Assembly (NCBI GenBank): GCA_900320415.1
Contig: ONSE01000212.1
Location: 1 to 5,582 of the forward strand
DNA: 5,582 bases
Reading direction: 5' to 3'
Origin: an uncultured Eubacteriales bacterium
Lineage (GTDB): Bacteria > Bacillota > Clostridia > Oscillospirales > Acutalibacteraceae
In this document: positions 1 to 5,582 of the stretch, piece by piece
Layout of the letters: the number at the start of each line of letters is the position of its first letter
Numbering within the stretch: the stretch's first letter is position 1
Made by a program: the position numbers and the translations under genes
Notes under the pieces: model-generated
What the model saw: the letters and a program-made list of their open reading frames with translations, nothing else
What the model was told of the DNA's origin: nothing
Databases searched by the model: none

Positions 1-1077
1 GTGCTCACGGGCTGTATGCCGCAGGCGTTTCCCGAGGAGATGGAGAAGCTCACCGAGTGCGATATCATTCTCGGCAACCGTGACCGCGCCGCTCTGATAC
101 CCGCGCTGGAGCGGTTTTTCAGCGAGAGGAGGCTGACGATCGACATTCCCGCTCACCTGAATCAAGACGCGCATTTTGAGCCGATGACGGTCTCCTCGTT
201 CAGCGAGCACACCCGCGCGTTTATCAAGATCGAGGACGGCTGCAACCGCTTCTGCTCCTACTGCATCATTCCCTACGCGCGCGGCAGGGTGCGCTCCAAG
301 CCGCTCACGGAGCTGAAGACAGAGATTGAGGGACTTGCCGCCCACGGCTACCGCGAGGTGGTGCTGGTGGGCATCAACCTTTCCGCCTACGGTCAGGGCG
401 AGGACTTTGACCTTGCCGACGCGGTGGAGGCGGCCTGCGCGGTGGAGGGAATCGACCGTGTCCGCCTCGGCTCCCTGGAGCCTGAGCAAATGACGGAGCC
501 GCTTATTTCGCGGCTTGCGGCGCAGCCGAAGTTCTGTCCGCAGTTCCATCTCTCGCTCCAGAGCGGCTGTGACAGGACGCTCAGGGATATGAACCGCCAC
601 TACGACAGCGCGGAGTATCGGGAAATCGTCCGCCGCCTGAGAAAGGCTTTTGATAATTCCTCGATGACTACTGACGTGATGGTAGGCTTCGCGGGGGAGA
701 CAGAGGAGGATTTTGCCGCGTCTCTCGCTTTCGTGCAGTCAGTGGGCTTTGCCAAGGTACACGTGTTCCCGTATTCGCAGCGCAAGGGCACCCGAGCCGC
801 CGGCGCTCCCGATCAGGTCGCGCCGCAGGAAAAGGAGCGCCGCGCGAAAATCATGGGAGAAATGACGGAGCAGTCCCGCAGGCAGTTCTTGAAAACGCAG
901 GTCGGACGCACGGAGGAGGTGCTGATCGAGCGCCTGCGCAGGGGTTACTTAGAGGGCTACACCAAAAACTACACACCCGTCCATATCCTGTCCGATGACG
1001 CGAGCCTGAGCGGAGAGGTGCGTCAGGTCAGGCTGACCGCTGTTGGCGACGACTGCTGTATCGGTGAGTTACTCTAA
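1..1077 (+). CDS. mtaB: tRNA t6A37 methylthiotransferase MtaB (5' end cut by window edge)
   Basis: This is a radical-SAM methylthiotransferase that converts N6-threonylcarbamoyladenosine at position 37 of ANN-decoding tRNAs to its 2-methylthio form (ms2t6A), using SAM and two [4Fe-4S] clusters in the cytoplasm. The 358 visible residues begin inside the N-terminal UPF0004 domain: the TGC at residues 3-5 matches the third conserved cluster cysteine. The leading GTG is therefore an internal Val codon, not a start, and roughly the first 70 residues lie outside. The radical-SAM motif is C81-x3-C85-x2-C88 in GCNRFCSYCIIPYARG. Further family blocks are LGSLEP (157-162), FHLSLQSGC (182-190), MNRHY (197-201) and TDVMVGFAGETEEDF (224-238, Ala where Pro is usual). 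A TRAM-type RNA-binding domain fills about 300-358. The linker and SLEP block favour MtaB over MiaB or RimO. The stop overlaps the convergent gene by 9 bp and no terminator follows. Confidence 0.93.
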   Translation: MLTGCMPQAFPEEMEKLTECDIILGNRDRAALIPALERFFSERRLTIDIPAHLNQDAHFEPMTVSSFSEHTRAFIKIEDGCNRFCSYCIIPYARGRVRSKPLTELKTEIEGLAAHGYREVVLVGINLSAYGQGEDFDLADAVEAACAVEGIDRVRLGSLEPEQMTEPLISRLAAQPKFCPQFHLSLQSGCDRTLRDMNRHYDSAEYREIVRRLRKAFDNSSMTTDVMVGFAGETEEDFAASLAFVQSVGFAKVHVFPYSQRKGTRAAGAPDQVAPQEKERRAKIMGEMTEQSRRQFLKTQVGRTEEVLIERLRRGYLEGYTKNYTPVHILSDDASLSGEVRQVRLTAVGDDCCIGELL

Positions 1078-2289
1078 GACGGAGAGCAGGTTTCGTATTT
1101 CTGCACCCGCCTCCTCGCTTTCCAGGCTCGGAAAGCTGTAGAGCATGAAGCCGTCCAGCCCTTTTTCTTTCAGCAATAGATATTCCTCTTTTAGAATATC
1201 TTCTCTGTCCAGCCATGTGCCCTCGTCGGCGTCGGTGCCTGCCTTGTAGCCCGCAAGACCCGCGTAAAGCTTCACGCTGCGCGCCCTGTCGAGCGACGTC
1301 CAGTCGGAAAGTGCCTCGGCAAAGCCCAGCTTCGGGTTGTCGGGACTGAAATAAATCTGCGGACAGACATAATCGGCGTAGCCCATGGCACAGCACCAGC
1401 TCGTCACATCGGCGCAGAGGGCGTCGTTGTTAGCGAGATTGCCCTGCGGCGAAATGCCGAACACAACGTCCTTGCCTGAGTTCTGAACGAGCATGGCGAC
1501 CTCGGCAATCAGAATATTGACGTTGATTTCGCGCCATCTGTGCCAATCCGGCTTGCCTGTGGCGGAGGTGTCGAGGAACGCCTCGTACTGTTCTTTGTCA
1601 AGCTCGCCGATATCGGTCGGATAAAAATAGTCGTCAAACTGGATGCCGTCGATATCGTAGTTTTCGATCAGCTCGCGCACACCGTTTTCGATCAGCTCCC
1701 GCGCGTCCGCGCTGGAGGGGTCGAGAATCACGCCGCTCTCGGTTTCTATACACATTTCGGGGTGTGTGACAAAGGGATTGCCGTCGCTCAGCTCCCGCGG
1801 CGTCTGGCTGACGCTGACGCGGTAGGGATTGACCCACGCGTGGATATCCAGCCCAAAGGCGCGGCAGATATCGCAGATATCCGCAAGAGGGTCATATCCC
1901 GGCGAGACTCCCTGCTGTCCCGACAGGATATGCGACCAAGGAAAATAGCCGGAGGGGTAGAGCGCGTCGCAGAACGGTCTGACCTGCACGATCAGCGTAT
2001 TGAAGCCGCTGTCCGCGCAGACCTTCGCAATGTGGGCGAATTTCTCGCGGAAGGCGCCCTCGCTGCGGTTCGGCTCGTTCTCCATGCTCAGATCCATATA
2101 CGTCACCCACACGCCGCGCATTTCGCGCACCTTTTCGGGCGGCTCGTCAGCCGTCGCGCTGTTGTCTGTCCGCGTGACGGCTTCCGCGGCGGACTCGCGT
2201 GCGGCAGGCTTGCTCAGCGCGCTGAGCAGAACAGTTGCCGCCAGCACGGACGCGCAGATAAACAACGGAATCATTCGTCTCACATTCAT
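1069..2289 (-). CDS. Exported GHL10/DUF187 (YngK/DigH-type) glycoside-hydrolase-like protein
   Basis: This 406-residue protein belongs to the glycosyl-hydrolase-like 10 family (PF02638). Relatives are Bacillus YngK and E. coli DigH (YddW), which cleaves denuded peptidoglycan glycans; a cell-wall role here is inferred from that. The N-terminus has Arg-Arg, then a hydrophobic run (about 6-25) ending near ALS-KPAA, so it is a signal peptide or anchor. No proper lipobox is present (LFIC lacks G/A/S before Cys). After a polar linker come the family blocks MRGVWVTYMD (57-66), IVQVRPFCDALYPSGYFPW (100-118), GYDPLADICDICRAFGLDIH (131-150), AWVNPYRVS (151-159), YDIDGIQFDDYFYP (211-224, acidic cluster D213/D219/D220 near the likely active site), FGISPQGN (277-284) and YADYVCPQIYFS (304-315). 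The start at 2289 is chosen over the in-frame ATG at 2334 because GAGG lies 8 nt ahead and the signal sequence starts there. Its promoter must lie inside the divergent gene. Confidence 0.88.
   Translation of the reverse strand: MNVRRMIPLFICASVLAATVLLSALSKPAARESAAEAVTRTDNSATADEPPEKVREMRGVWVTYMDLSMENEPNRSEGAFREKFAHIAKVCADSGFNTLIVQVRPFCDALYPSGYFPWSHILSGQQGVSPGYDPLADICDICRAFGLDIHAWVNPYRVSVSQTPRELSDGNPFVTHPEMCIETESGVILDPSSADARELIENGVRELIENYDIDGIQFDDYFYPTDIGELDKEQYEAFLDTSATGKPDWHRWREINVNILIAEVAMLVQNSGKDVVFGISPQGNLANNDALCADVTSWCCAMGYADYVCPQIYFSPDNPKLGFAEALSDWTSLDRARSVKLYAGLAGYKAGTDADEGTWLDREDILKEEYLLLKEKGLDGFMLYSFPSLESEEAGAEIRNLLSVLE
2211..2228. repeat. Exact 18-bp palindrome TGCTCAGCGCGCTGAGCA
   Basis: Nine bases on each side are perfectly complementary with no spacer. 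The site lies within the GHL10 gene, over codons for LLSALS at the end of the signal-peptide hydrophobic run. It is also about 84 bp upstream of the DUF1294 ATG. It could be an operator for the divergent pair, or an incidental hairpin in the GHL10 message. The sequence shows the symmetry only; no binding protein is implied by it. Confidence 0.6.
2235..2262 (+). promoter_or_regulatory. Possible weak sigma-A-like promoter for the DUF1294-rluA-type operon
   Basis: TTGCCG at 2235-2240 (4 of 6 to consensus) and GATAAA at 2257-2262 (4 of 6) are 16 bp apart. A start site about 7 nt downstream would leave a leader of roughly 40 nt before the ATG at 2312. The operon needs a promoter somewhere inside the GHL10 gene because the divergent spacer is only 22 bp. 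The match is weak and this is a suggestion only. Confidence 0.25.
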
Positions 2290-2297
2290 TACATCAA

Positions 2298-2301
2298 CCT
2301 C
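2298..2301 (-). promoter_or_regulatory. Ribosome binding site deciding the GHL10 start
   Basis: The minus strand reads GAGG followed by 8 nt and then the ATG at 2289. This fixes the start of the GHL10 protein at 2289 instead of the in-frame ATG at 2334. It directly adjoins the Shine-Dalgarno site of the divergent gene. Confidence 0.7.
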
Positions 2302-2305
2302 GGAG
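2302..2305 (+). promoter_or_regulatory. Ribosome binding site deciding the DUF1294 start
   Basis: GGAG is followed by 6 nt and then the ATG at 2312. This supports the short 92-residue DUF1294 product over a reading that continues open upstream to an ATG at 2000; that longer reading would run antisense through the GHL10 signal peptide and linker. Confidence 0.75.
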
Positions 2306-2311
2306 TTTACT

Positions 2312-2590
2312 ATGATATTAACTATTCTTCTCATCTACCTTGCCGTCATCAGCCTGATTTCGGTGATCCTCACCGTCAGCGACAAGCGGCGCGCCATCCG
2401 CCGCCGCTACCGCATCAGCGAGTTCACCCTGCTGCTGTTTTCCGCTCTGGGAGGCAGTGTCGCCATGCTGCTGACCATGCTGATGATCCGCCACAAGACA
2501 AACCACCTGAAATTCATGCTGGGGATCCCCGTTATTATTATTTTGCAGGTTGCCGCCGCTGTCGTCTTATGGAGCCTGTTCCATGGCTGA
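2312..2590 (+). CDS. DUF1294 small membrane protein
   Basis: This is a 92-residue integral membrane protein of the DUF1294 family (PF06961), whose function is unknown. Three hydrophobic segments are visible at about 1-22, 37-58 and 68-88. Family hallmarks are DKRRAIRRRYRISE (24-37, a basic loop leading into the RI-E motif), LGGSVAMLLTM, RHKTNHLKF (60-68) and GIPVIIILQ. The length is normal for a stand-alone DUF1294 protein; some relatives carry an N-terminal cold-shock domain, which is absent here. The start is set by GGAG 6 nt ahead. The stop overlaps the start of the RluA-family gene by 8 bp, so the two are probably one transcript with coupled translation. Whether they work together is unknown. 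Confidence 0.88.
   Translation: MILTILLIYLAVISLISVILTVSDKRRAIRRRYRISEFTLLLFSALGGSVAMLLTMLMIRHKTNHLKFMLGIPVIIILQVAAAVVLWSLFHG
2571..2574 (+). promoter_or_regulatory. Ribosome binding site for the RluA-family gene inside the DUF1294 gene
   Basis: GGAG is followed by 8 nt and the ATG at 2583. It lies within the last codons of the DUF1294 gene and decides the start over the in-frame ATG at 2550. Ribosomes finishing the DUF1294 message would end beside this site, which fits translational coupling. Confidence 0.7.
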
Positions 2591-3470
2591 GCGGCTGTTT
2601 TTCACGGTTCCGGCGGAATGCGGCGGCATGACCGCAAAGTGGTTCCTGAAGGGACGCTGCGGTTTGTCTACCAGAATGATAACACGACTCAAACGAGAAA
2701 AAGACGGAATTTTGATGGACGGCAAAATTTTGCGGACGGTGGATCAGGTGAGGGCAGGCGCGGAAATCGTCATCTCCCTCCCCGGGGAGGAGTTCTCCTT
2801 CATCGAGCCTGTGGAGGGCGTTCTCGACATCGTGTATGAGGACAACTGCCTGCTTGCCGTCAATAAGCCGCCCGAGATGCCCGTTCATCCCGTCAAGCAG
2901 CACCAAACCGACACGCTCGCCAACATTGTGACGTGGTACGCGGCACAAAAGGGAGAGAGCTATGTGTTCCGCACGCACAACCGCCTTGACCGCAATACCT
3001 CCGGTCTGGTGCTGATGGCGAAGGACAAGTATTCCGTCAACCTCCTGAAGAATCAGGTTCACAAAACCTATCTTGCCCTGGTTCACGGCAGTCTTTCGGG
3101 CGAGGGCGTGATCGACGCGCCCATAGGGCTGCGCGACGGCTCCAAAATCGTGCGCTGTGTCCGCGAGGACGGCAGTCCCTCCGTCACGCACTACCGCAGC
3201 CTTTTCCATTCCACGGAGTATTCGCTGCTGTCGCTTTGGCTAGAAACAGGAAGAACGCATCAGATCCGCTGTCACATGAGCAGCCTCGGCCATCCTCTCC
3301 TCGGTGACGACCTCTACGGCGGCAGCACGGAACGTATCCGGAGACAGGCGCTCCACTGCGCGGAAATGGCGTTCTCCCATCCCGTGACAGGGGAGAGGCT
3401 CCTCCTGAAGGCGCCTGTCCCGGAGGATATGGAAAGACTGATTCCCGGCAGCGCGTATGAGGTTTCTTGA
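2583..3470 (+). CDS. RluA-family 23S rRNA/tRNA pseudouridine synthase
   Basis: This 295-residue cytoplasmic enzyme isomerises uridine to pseudouridine in structured RNA; the target site cannot be read from the sequence. An S4-like RNA-binding domain occupies about 5-70 (the block STRMITRLKREKDGILMDGK is typical). The catalytic domain follows: VYEDNCLLAVNKPPEMPVHP (84-103), then HNRLDRNTSGLVLMAK, in which D136 is the conserved catalytic Asp. Later blocks are TGRTHQIRCHMSSLGHPLLG (222-241), GDDLYGG and ALHCAEMAFSHPVTGE (256-271). All core motifs are intact and the length is usual for the RluA/RluD class. The start at 2583 is chosen because GGAG sits 8 nt ahead and the alternative at 2550 would add residues that look like out-of-frame DUF1294 sequence. 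It overlaps the DUF1294 gene by 8 bp and ends 21 bp before a strong terminator. Confidence 0.93.
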   Translation: MAERLFFTVPAECGGMTAKWFLKGRCGLSTRMITRLKREKDGILMDGKILRTVDQVRAGAEIVISLPGEEFSFIEPVEGVLDIVYEDNCLLAVNKPPEMPVHPVKQHQTDTLANIVTWYAAQKGESYVFRTHNRLDRNTSGLVLMAKDKYSVNLLKNQVHKTYLALVHGSLSGEGVIDAPIGLRDGSKIVRCVREDGSPSVTHYRSLFHSTEYSLLSLWLETGRTHQIRCHMSSLGHPLLGDDLYGGSTERIRRQALHCAEMAFSHPVTGERLLLKAPVPEDMERLIPGSAYEVS

Positions 3471-3491
3471 AAAAACGGATATCGGCAGACA

Positions 3492-3520
3492 AAAAGCCCG
3501 ACCATAGCGGTCGGGCTTTT
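3492..3520. terminator. Bidirectional intrinsic terminator between convergent genes
   Basis: AAAAGCCCGACC (3492-3503) and GGTCGGGCTTTT (3509-3520) form a perfect 12-bp stem around the 5-nt loop ATAGC. The GC-rich core is flanked by A-tract and T-tract, so either strand gives a hairpin followed by a U-run. It should stop the DUF1294-rluA-type transcript on the plus strand and the membrane-protein transcript on the minus strand, which ends at 3542. The remaining intergenic sequence from 3471 to 3541 shows nothing else. Confidence 0.92.
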
Positions 3521-3541
3521 CTGACAGGTGCCGCAGAACGC

Positions 3542-5260
3542 TTAGCGCTCTACGACAACCTCATAGATTTTGTAATTGTCCAGCTCCTTGACGAGCTGAT
3601 AATAAATATTCTCGTACTTCTTGCCGTAATTGATGTTGAAATACTTTTCCTTTTTGAAGGTGATATACTCGTCCACCACATAAATTTTGCGGTTGGTGAG
3701 CAGCGCCTCATAGATATTATACGAGAGGTTCCGCTTGCGCAGCAGCTCATAGTTGTGATGATAGCCGAAGCTGTCGAGATTCTCAAGATATCCCGGGCGG
3801 AAGCCCCACATGGGATGCAGATAGTTTTCCGTGTATCTGTCAAACTTGTCCTTTGACGCGGTGTCCATCACGTAGTAGCAGTCGGGCTTGCGGTTGATTT
3901 CGGTAATCAGGCTCCACGGCGCGTCGCCCTCCCTGTCGGGCGTGCTGAGCATATACATTGTGGTGTAAGAGCCGAACAGGGCGATCAGCACCAGACAGGA
4001 GAGAATCATGTAGCCGTGGCTTTTCCGCAGCTTTTCAATCAGGCTGAAACGCCGCGAAATCTCAAAGTTGAACGAGTATATCAGCAGCACGAGCATCATC
4101 AGGCAGATGCCGTAGCTGCGGAACGGGGAGTTGTCGAACAGGTAACGGACAGTGATCCCCGCGGCAACGGCGGCGACGGCGTAAAAGAGCGGAAAGAACG
4201 AAAAACGGTTCTTGTGGTAAAGAATGAACACGCCCGATATCATCAGAAATACTGCCGTTGCGAAAAGAAGGGAATCCATGCACATGATGTGCGACCATGT
4301 GTCCTCCAGCAGCGTGCCTGCCGCGTAGAGTACCGTTTTTCTGCTTTCCGCCTCCTGGATATTGCTGACCAGCTGCATCGCGGAGAGGTTGAGCATCCTG
4401 CTGTCATCGTAATAACCGTTTTTGAGCAGCTCATACTCGCTGTCGTTGCTGATGCCGACCTCGGCGAATTCTTCCTCGTGCTCCTTGTAGTCGGGGAAGG
4501 GGAGCGAGTCGATGGAATCCTTGAGAGAGGAATATTCATAGTAATTCGCGCTTTCCTCAGAGGAGTGGTTGATGGAGTACGAGAACTGATGCAGTCCCGC
4601 GGTGACCAGCGTCACGAGCAGAAAGCTCAGCAGGAACGGACGGAAATACCAGAAGAACTTCTGAAAGCCGAGCCGGACTTTTTTCTTCGCTATCATATCT
4701 CCCAGGAAGAAGGCGACGGCGAAGGCGAGAGCGACAAAGAAGGATTCGAAGTTGTAAAACGAACCGCATGCGATCTCCGCGACGCCTGCCCAGAACGGAA
4801 GAGTGTAGCGCTTGTTGCGCACGGCGTTGAGCACCAGCAGAAAGCCTCCCGTCAACAGAAGCGCGGAGGTTTTTCCGCCGTCGATCCTGGAATAGTGGTC
4901 AAGCGCGAAAAGAATGTTAATGACCATCGAAAAGACAAACGCCTTGCGATAGGAATACTTATCCGCGAAAACATAGGTGATGGAGGTGAATGCCGCGAAG
5001 GAAAAACCGACCTCCACCAGCACATATGCGTTGATATCGGTGAGCGCGTATTGCAGGGTGCCGACCACGACAGCGAGAATATAGTTGATATTGCTGCTGT
5101 AGTAGTAATGGTTCTGACAGACGAATATTGAATTGTAAAAGTCTTTGCTGTTCGCGTAGGAGAAAGCGGTCACAAGGACGCAGAAGCTCATAATCAGGAG
5201 ATTGAGCACCCCCGCGAACATCAGCTTGCTTTTAAGCGTTTTCAATATTTTTTCTTTCAT
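3542..5260 (-). CDS. Large polytopic membrane protein of unknown function
   Basis: I do not recognise a named family with certainty in these 572 residues. About eleven hydrophobic segments are visible: roughly 12-36, 57-75, 77-99, 105-121, 130-147, 170-188, 205-226, 328-348, 353-371, 382-398 and 416-436. Basic stretches at 1-11, 191-201, 349-352 and 403-413 look cytosolic, which puts the loop at 227-327 and the C-terminal domain at 437-572 outside the cell. The loop holds FPDYKEHEEEFAEVGISN (255-272), which recalls, from memory, a set of unannotated clostridial membrane proteins with a PDY...GIS-ND pattern. The tail is Tyr-, Asn- and Lys-rich. Size and layout resemble GT-C glycosyltransferases or polysaccharide polymerases, but no catalytic motif is clear. 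The start is firm: GGGAG lies 7 nt ahead. It follows the YARHG gene by 13 bp and should share its transcript. Confidence 0.85.
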   Translation of the reverse strand: MKEKILKTLKSKLMFAGVLNLLIMSFCVLVTAFSYANSKDFYNSIFVCQNHYYYSSNINYILAVVVGTLQYALTDINAYVLVEVGFSFAAFTSITYVFADKYSYRKAFVFSMVINILFALDHYSRIDGGKTSALLLTGGFLLVLNAVRNKRYTLPFWAGVAEIACGSFYNFESFFVALAFAVAFFLGDMIAKKKVRLGFQKFFWYFRPFLLSFLLVTLVTAGLHQFSYSINHSSEESANYYEYSSLKDSIDSLPFPDYKEHEEEFAEVGISNDSEYELLKNGYYDDSRMLNLSAMQLVSNIQEAESRKTVLYAAGTLLEDTWSHIMCMDSLLFATAVFLMISGVFILYHKNRFSFFPLFYAVAAVAAGITVRYLFDNSPFRSYGICLMMLVLLIYSFNFEISRRFSLIEKLRKSHGYMILSCLVLIALFGSYTTMYMLSTPDREGDAPWSLITEINRKPDCYYVMDTASKDKFDRYTENYLHPMWGFRPGYLENLDSFGYHHNYELLRKRNLSYNIYEALLTNRKIYVVDEYITFKKEKYFNINYGKKYENIYYQLVKELDNYKIYEVVVER

Positions 5261-5267
5261 CGTTTAA

Positions 5268-5272
5268 CTCCC
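5268..5272 (-). promoter_or_regulatory. Ribosome binding site for the polytopic membrane protein
   Basis: The minus strand reads GGGAG, then 7 nt, then the ATG at 5260. The site sits in the 13-bp gap after the YARHG gene's TGA, so the membrane protein has its own strong translation start within a shared transcript. Confidence 0.75.
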
Positions 5273-5273
5273 G

Positions 5274-5582
5274 TCAAGAGCGATAGCCTCTCTTCTGCTG
5301 TTCATTGAGAAGCGCGTTGACATTTTTGCGTTCATAGTCATTGAATACCACGTGCTGTGAGAATTCCGCTTCGGAATACTTCGGCGTGTACCAGGACTGT
5401 GAACGGAAGTAGGAGTCAAGCGTCGGATTTTTGAAGATCCTGCCGTGTCTGGCGTAGATTTCATTCAGGGTAAGATTCAGCTCGTCACGGCTCATATTCG
5501 CGATCTCAGACTGGCTGAGGTAGGAGGTGCTCAGACGGGAGCTGCTGTAGTCGTCGTCAATGTCAGGGGAAGAGGAGGACGA
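5274..5582 (-). CDS. YARHG-domain protein, C-terminal part (5' end beyond window)
   Basis: The frame stays open from the TGA at 5274-5276 to the window edge, giving 102 residues. The ATG at 5495 is inside the domain and has no clear ribosome site, so it is not the start. The fragment opens with a Ser/Asp-rich linker (SSSSSPDIDDD, then SSS), followed by a YARHG domain (PF13308) at about 21-99: YLSQSEIANMSRDELNLTLN, then the name-giving EIYARHGRIF (YARHG at 43-47), then SQSWYTPKY (61-69) and a closing block with NDYERKNVNALL. YARHG domains are thought to be extracytoplasmic and their role is unknown. In Clostridia they often end proteins built as zinc ribbon or signal, one membrane segment, low-complexity linker, YARHG; the linker here fits this, but the N-terminus is not visible. 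It lies 13 bp upstream of the membrane-protein gene in the same direction. Confidence 0.9.
   Translation of the reverse strand, partial: SSSSSPDIDDDYSSSRLSTSYLSQSEIANMSRDELNLTLNEIYARHGRIFKNPTLDSYFRSQSWYTPKYSEAEFSQHVVFNDYERKNVNALLNEQQKRGYRS

Noticed and set aside
1..3. GTG as the start codon of the first gene
   Set aside because: It encodes the Val ahead of the conserved TGC of the methylthiotransferase N-terminal domain, so the real start is upstream of the window.
1660..1707. A 24-bp tandem near-repeat within the GHL10 gene encoding RELIENGV-RELIENYD
   Set aside because: The 15-bp identical core looks like a duplication, but the region aligns without extra length to what I recall of the family, so it is probably two similar helical turns and not an insertion.
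2000..2311. An N-terminal extension of the DUF1294 protein to an upstream ATG
   Set aside because: The extra 104 residues are antisense to the GHL10 signal peptide and linker and are not DUF1294-like; the ATG at 2312 has GGAG at good spacing and begins the family homology.
1540..2631. A 363-codon open frame on the plus strand antisense to the GHL10 gene
   Set aside because: It mirrors a clear family member on the other strand, matches no family I know, has no ribosome site and runs through the DUF1294 and RluA-type starts. It reflects GC-rich codon usage.
2777..2790. A 14-bp palindrome CCTCCCCGGGGAGG in the RluA-family gene
   Set aside because: A 7-pair dyad is expected about 0.3 times in a window of this size and more in GC-rich DNA; it lies in coding sequence between two domains with no regulatory context.
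4016..5131. A 371-codon open frame on the plus strand antisense to the membrane protein
   Set aside because: The product is a charged, repetitive sequence typical of the antisense of hydrophobic codons, with no recognisable domain and no start signal; the minus-strand frame has a ribosome site and coherent membrane segments.
5274..5495. A 73-residue stand-alone small protein starting at the ATG at 5495
   Set aside because: The same frame stays open to the window edge and the residues just before this Met (YLSQSEIAN) are the normal beginning of a YARHG domain, so the Met is internal.

Overview
The window looks like an ordinary chromosomal segment of a fairly GC-rich member of the Clostridia (Bacillota), perhaps close to the Oscillospiraceae/Ruminococcus group. 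That is an inference from the gene families present (a Firmicute-type MtaB methylthiotransferase, a YngK/DigH-type GHL10 protein, DUF1294, a YARHG-domain protein) and from strong Shine-Dalgarno sites (GGAG, GAGG, GGGAG) in front of every start that can be seen. No mobile element, tRNA, rRNA, CRISPR array or phage gene was found.

Layout: (1) 1-1077, plus strand, is the 3' part of mtaB, cut by the left edge. (2) 1069-2289, minus strand, is an exported GHL10/DUF187 glycoside-hydrolase-like protein that converges on mtaB; the two genes overlap by 9 bp at their stops. (3) 2290-2311 is a 22-bp divergent spacer that carries two adjoining Shine-Dalgarno sites, one per strand. (4) 2312-2590 and 2583-3470, plus strand, are a DUF1294 membrane protein and an RluA-family pseudouridine synthase that overlap by 8 bp. 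(5) 3471-3541 is a convergent intergenic stretch holding a perfect 12-bp-stem terminator that should work in both directions. (6) 3542-5260, minus strand, is a large unrecognised polytopic membrane protein with an extracytoplasmic C-terminal domain. Thirteen bases upstream of it lies (7) 5274-5582, minus strand, the C-terminal end of a YARHG-domain protein that runs off the right edge.

The plus-strand genes point to RNA modification: MtaB adds a methylthio group to t6A37 of tRNA, and the RluA-family enzyme makes pseudouridine. The minus-strand genes point to the cell envelope: a putative peptidoglycan-glycan hydrolase, and a two-gene unit of a YARHG protein with a membrane protein. The least explained parts are this YARHG/membrane-protein pair and an exact 18-bp palindrome at 2211-2228, inside the signal-peptide codons of the GHL10 gene and just upstream of the divergent DUF1294-rluA-type operon. 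I saw nothing that clearly amounts to a new biological system; these two are the best leads.
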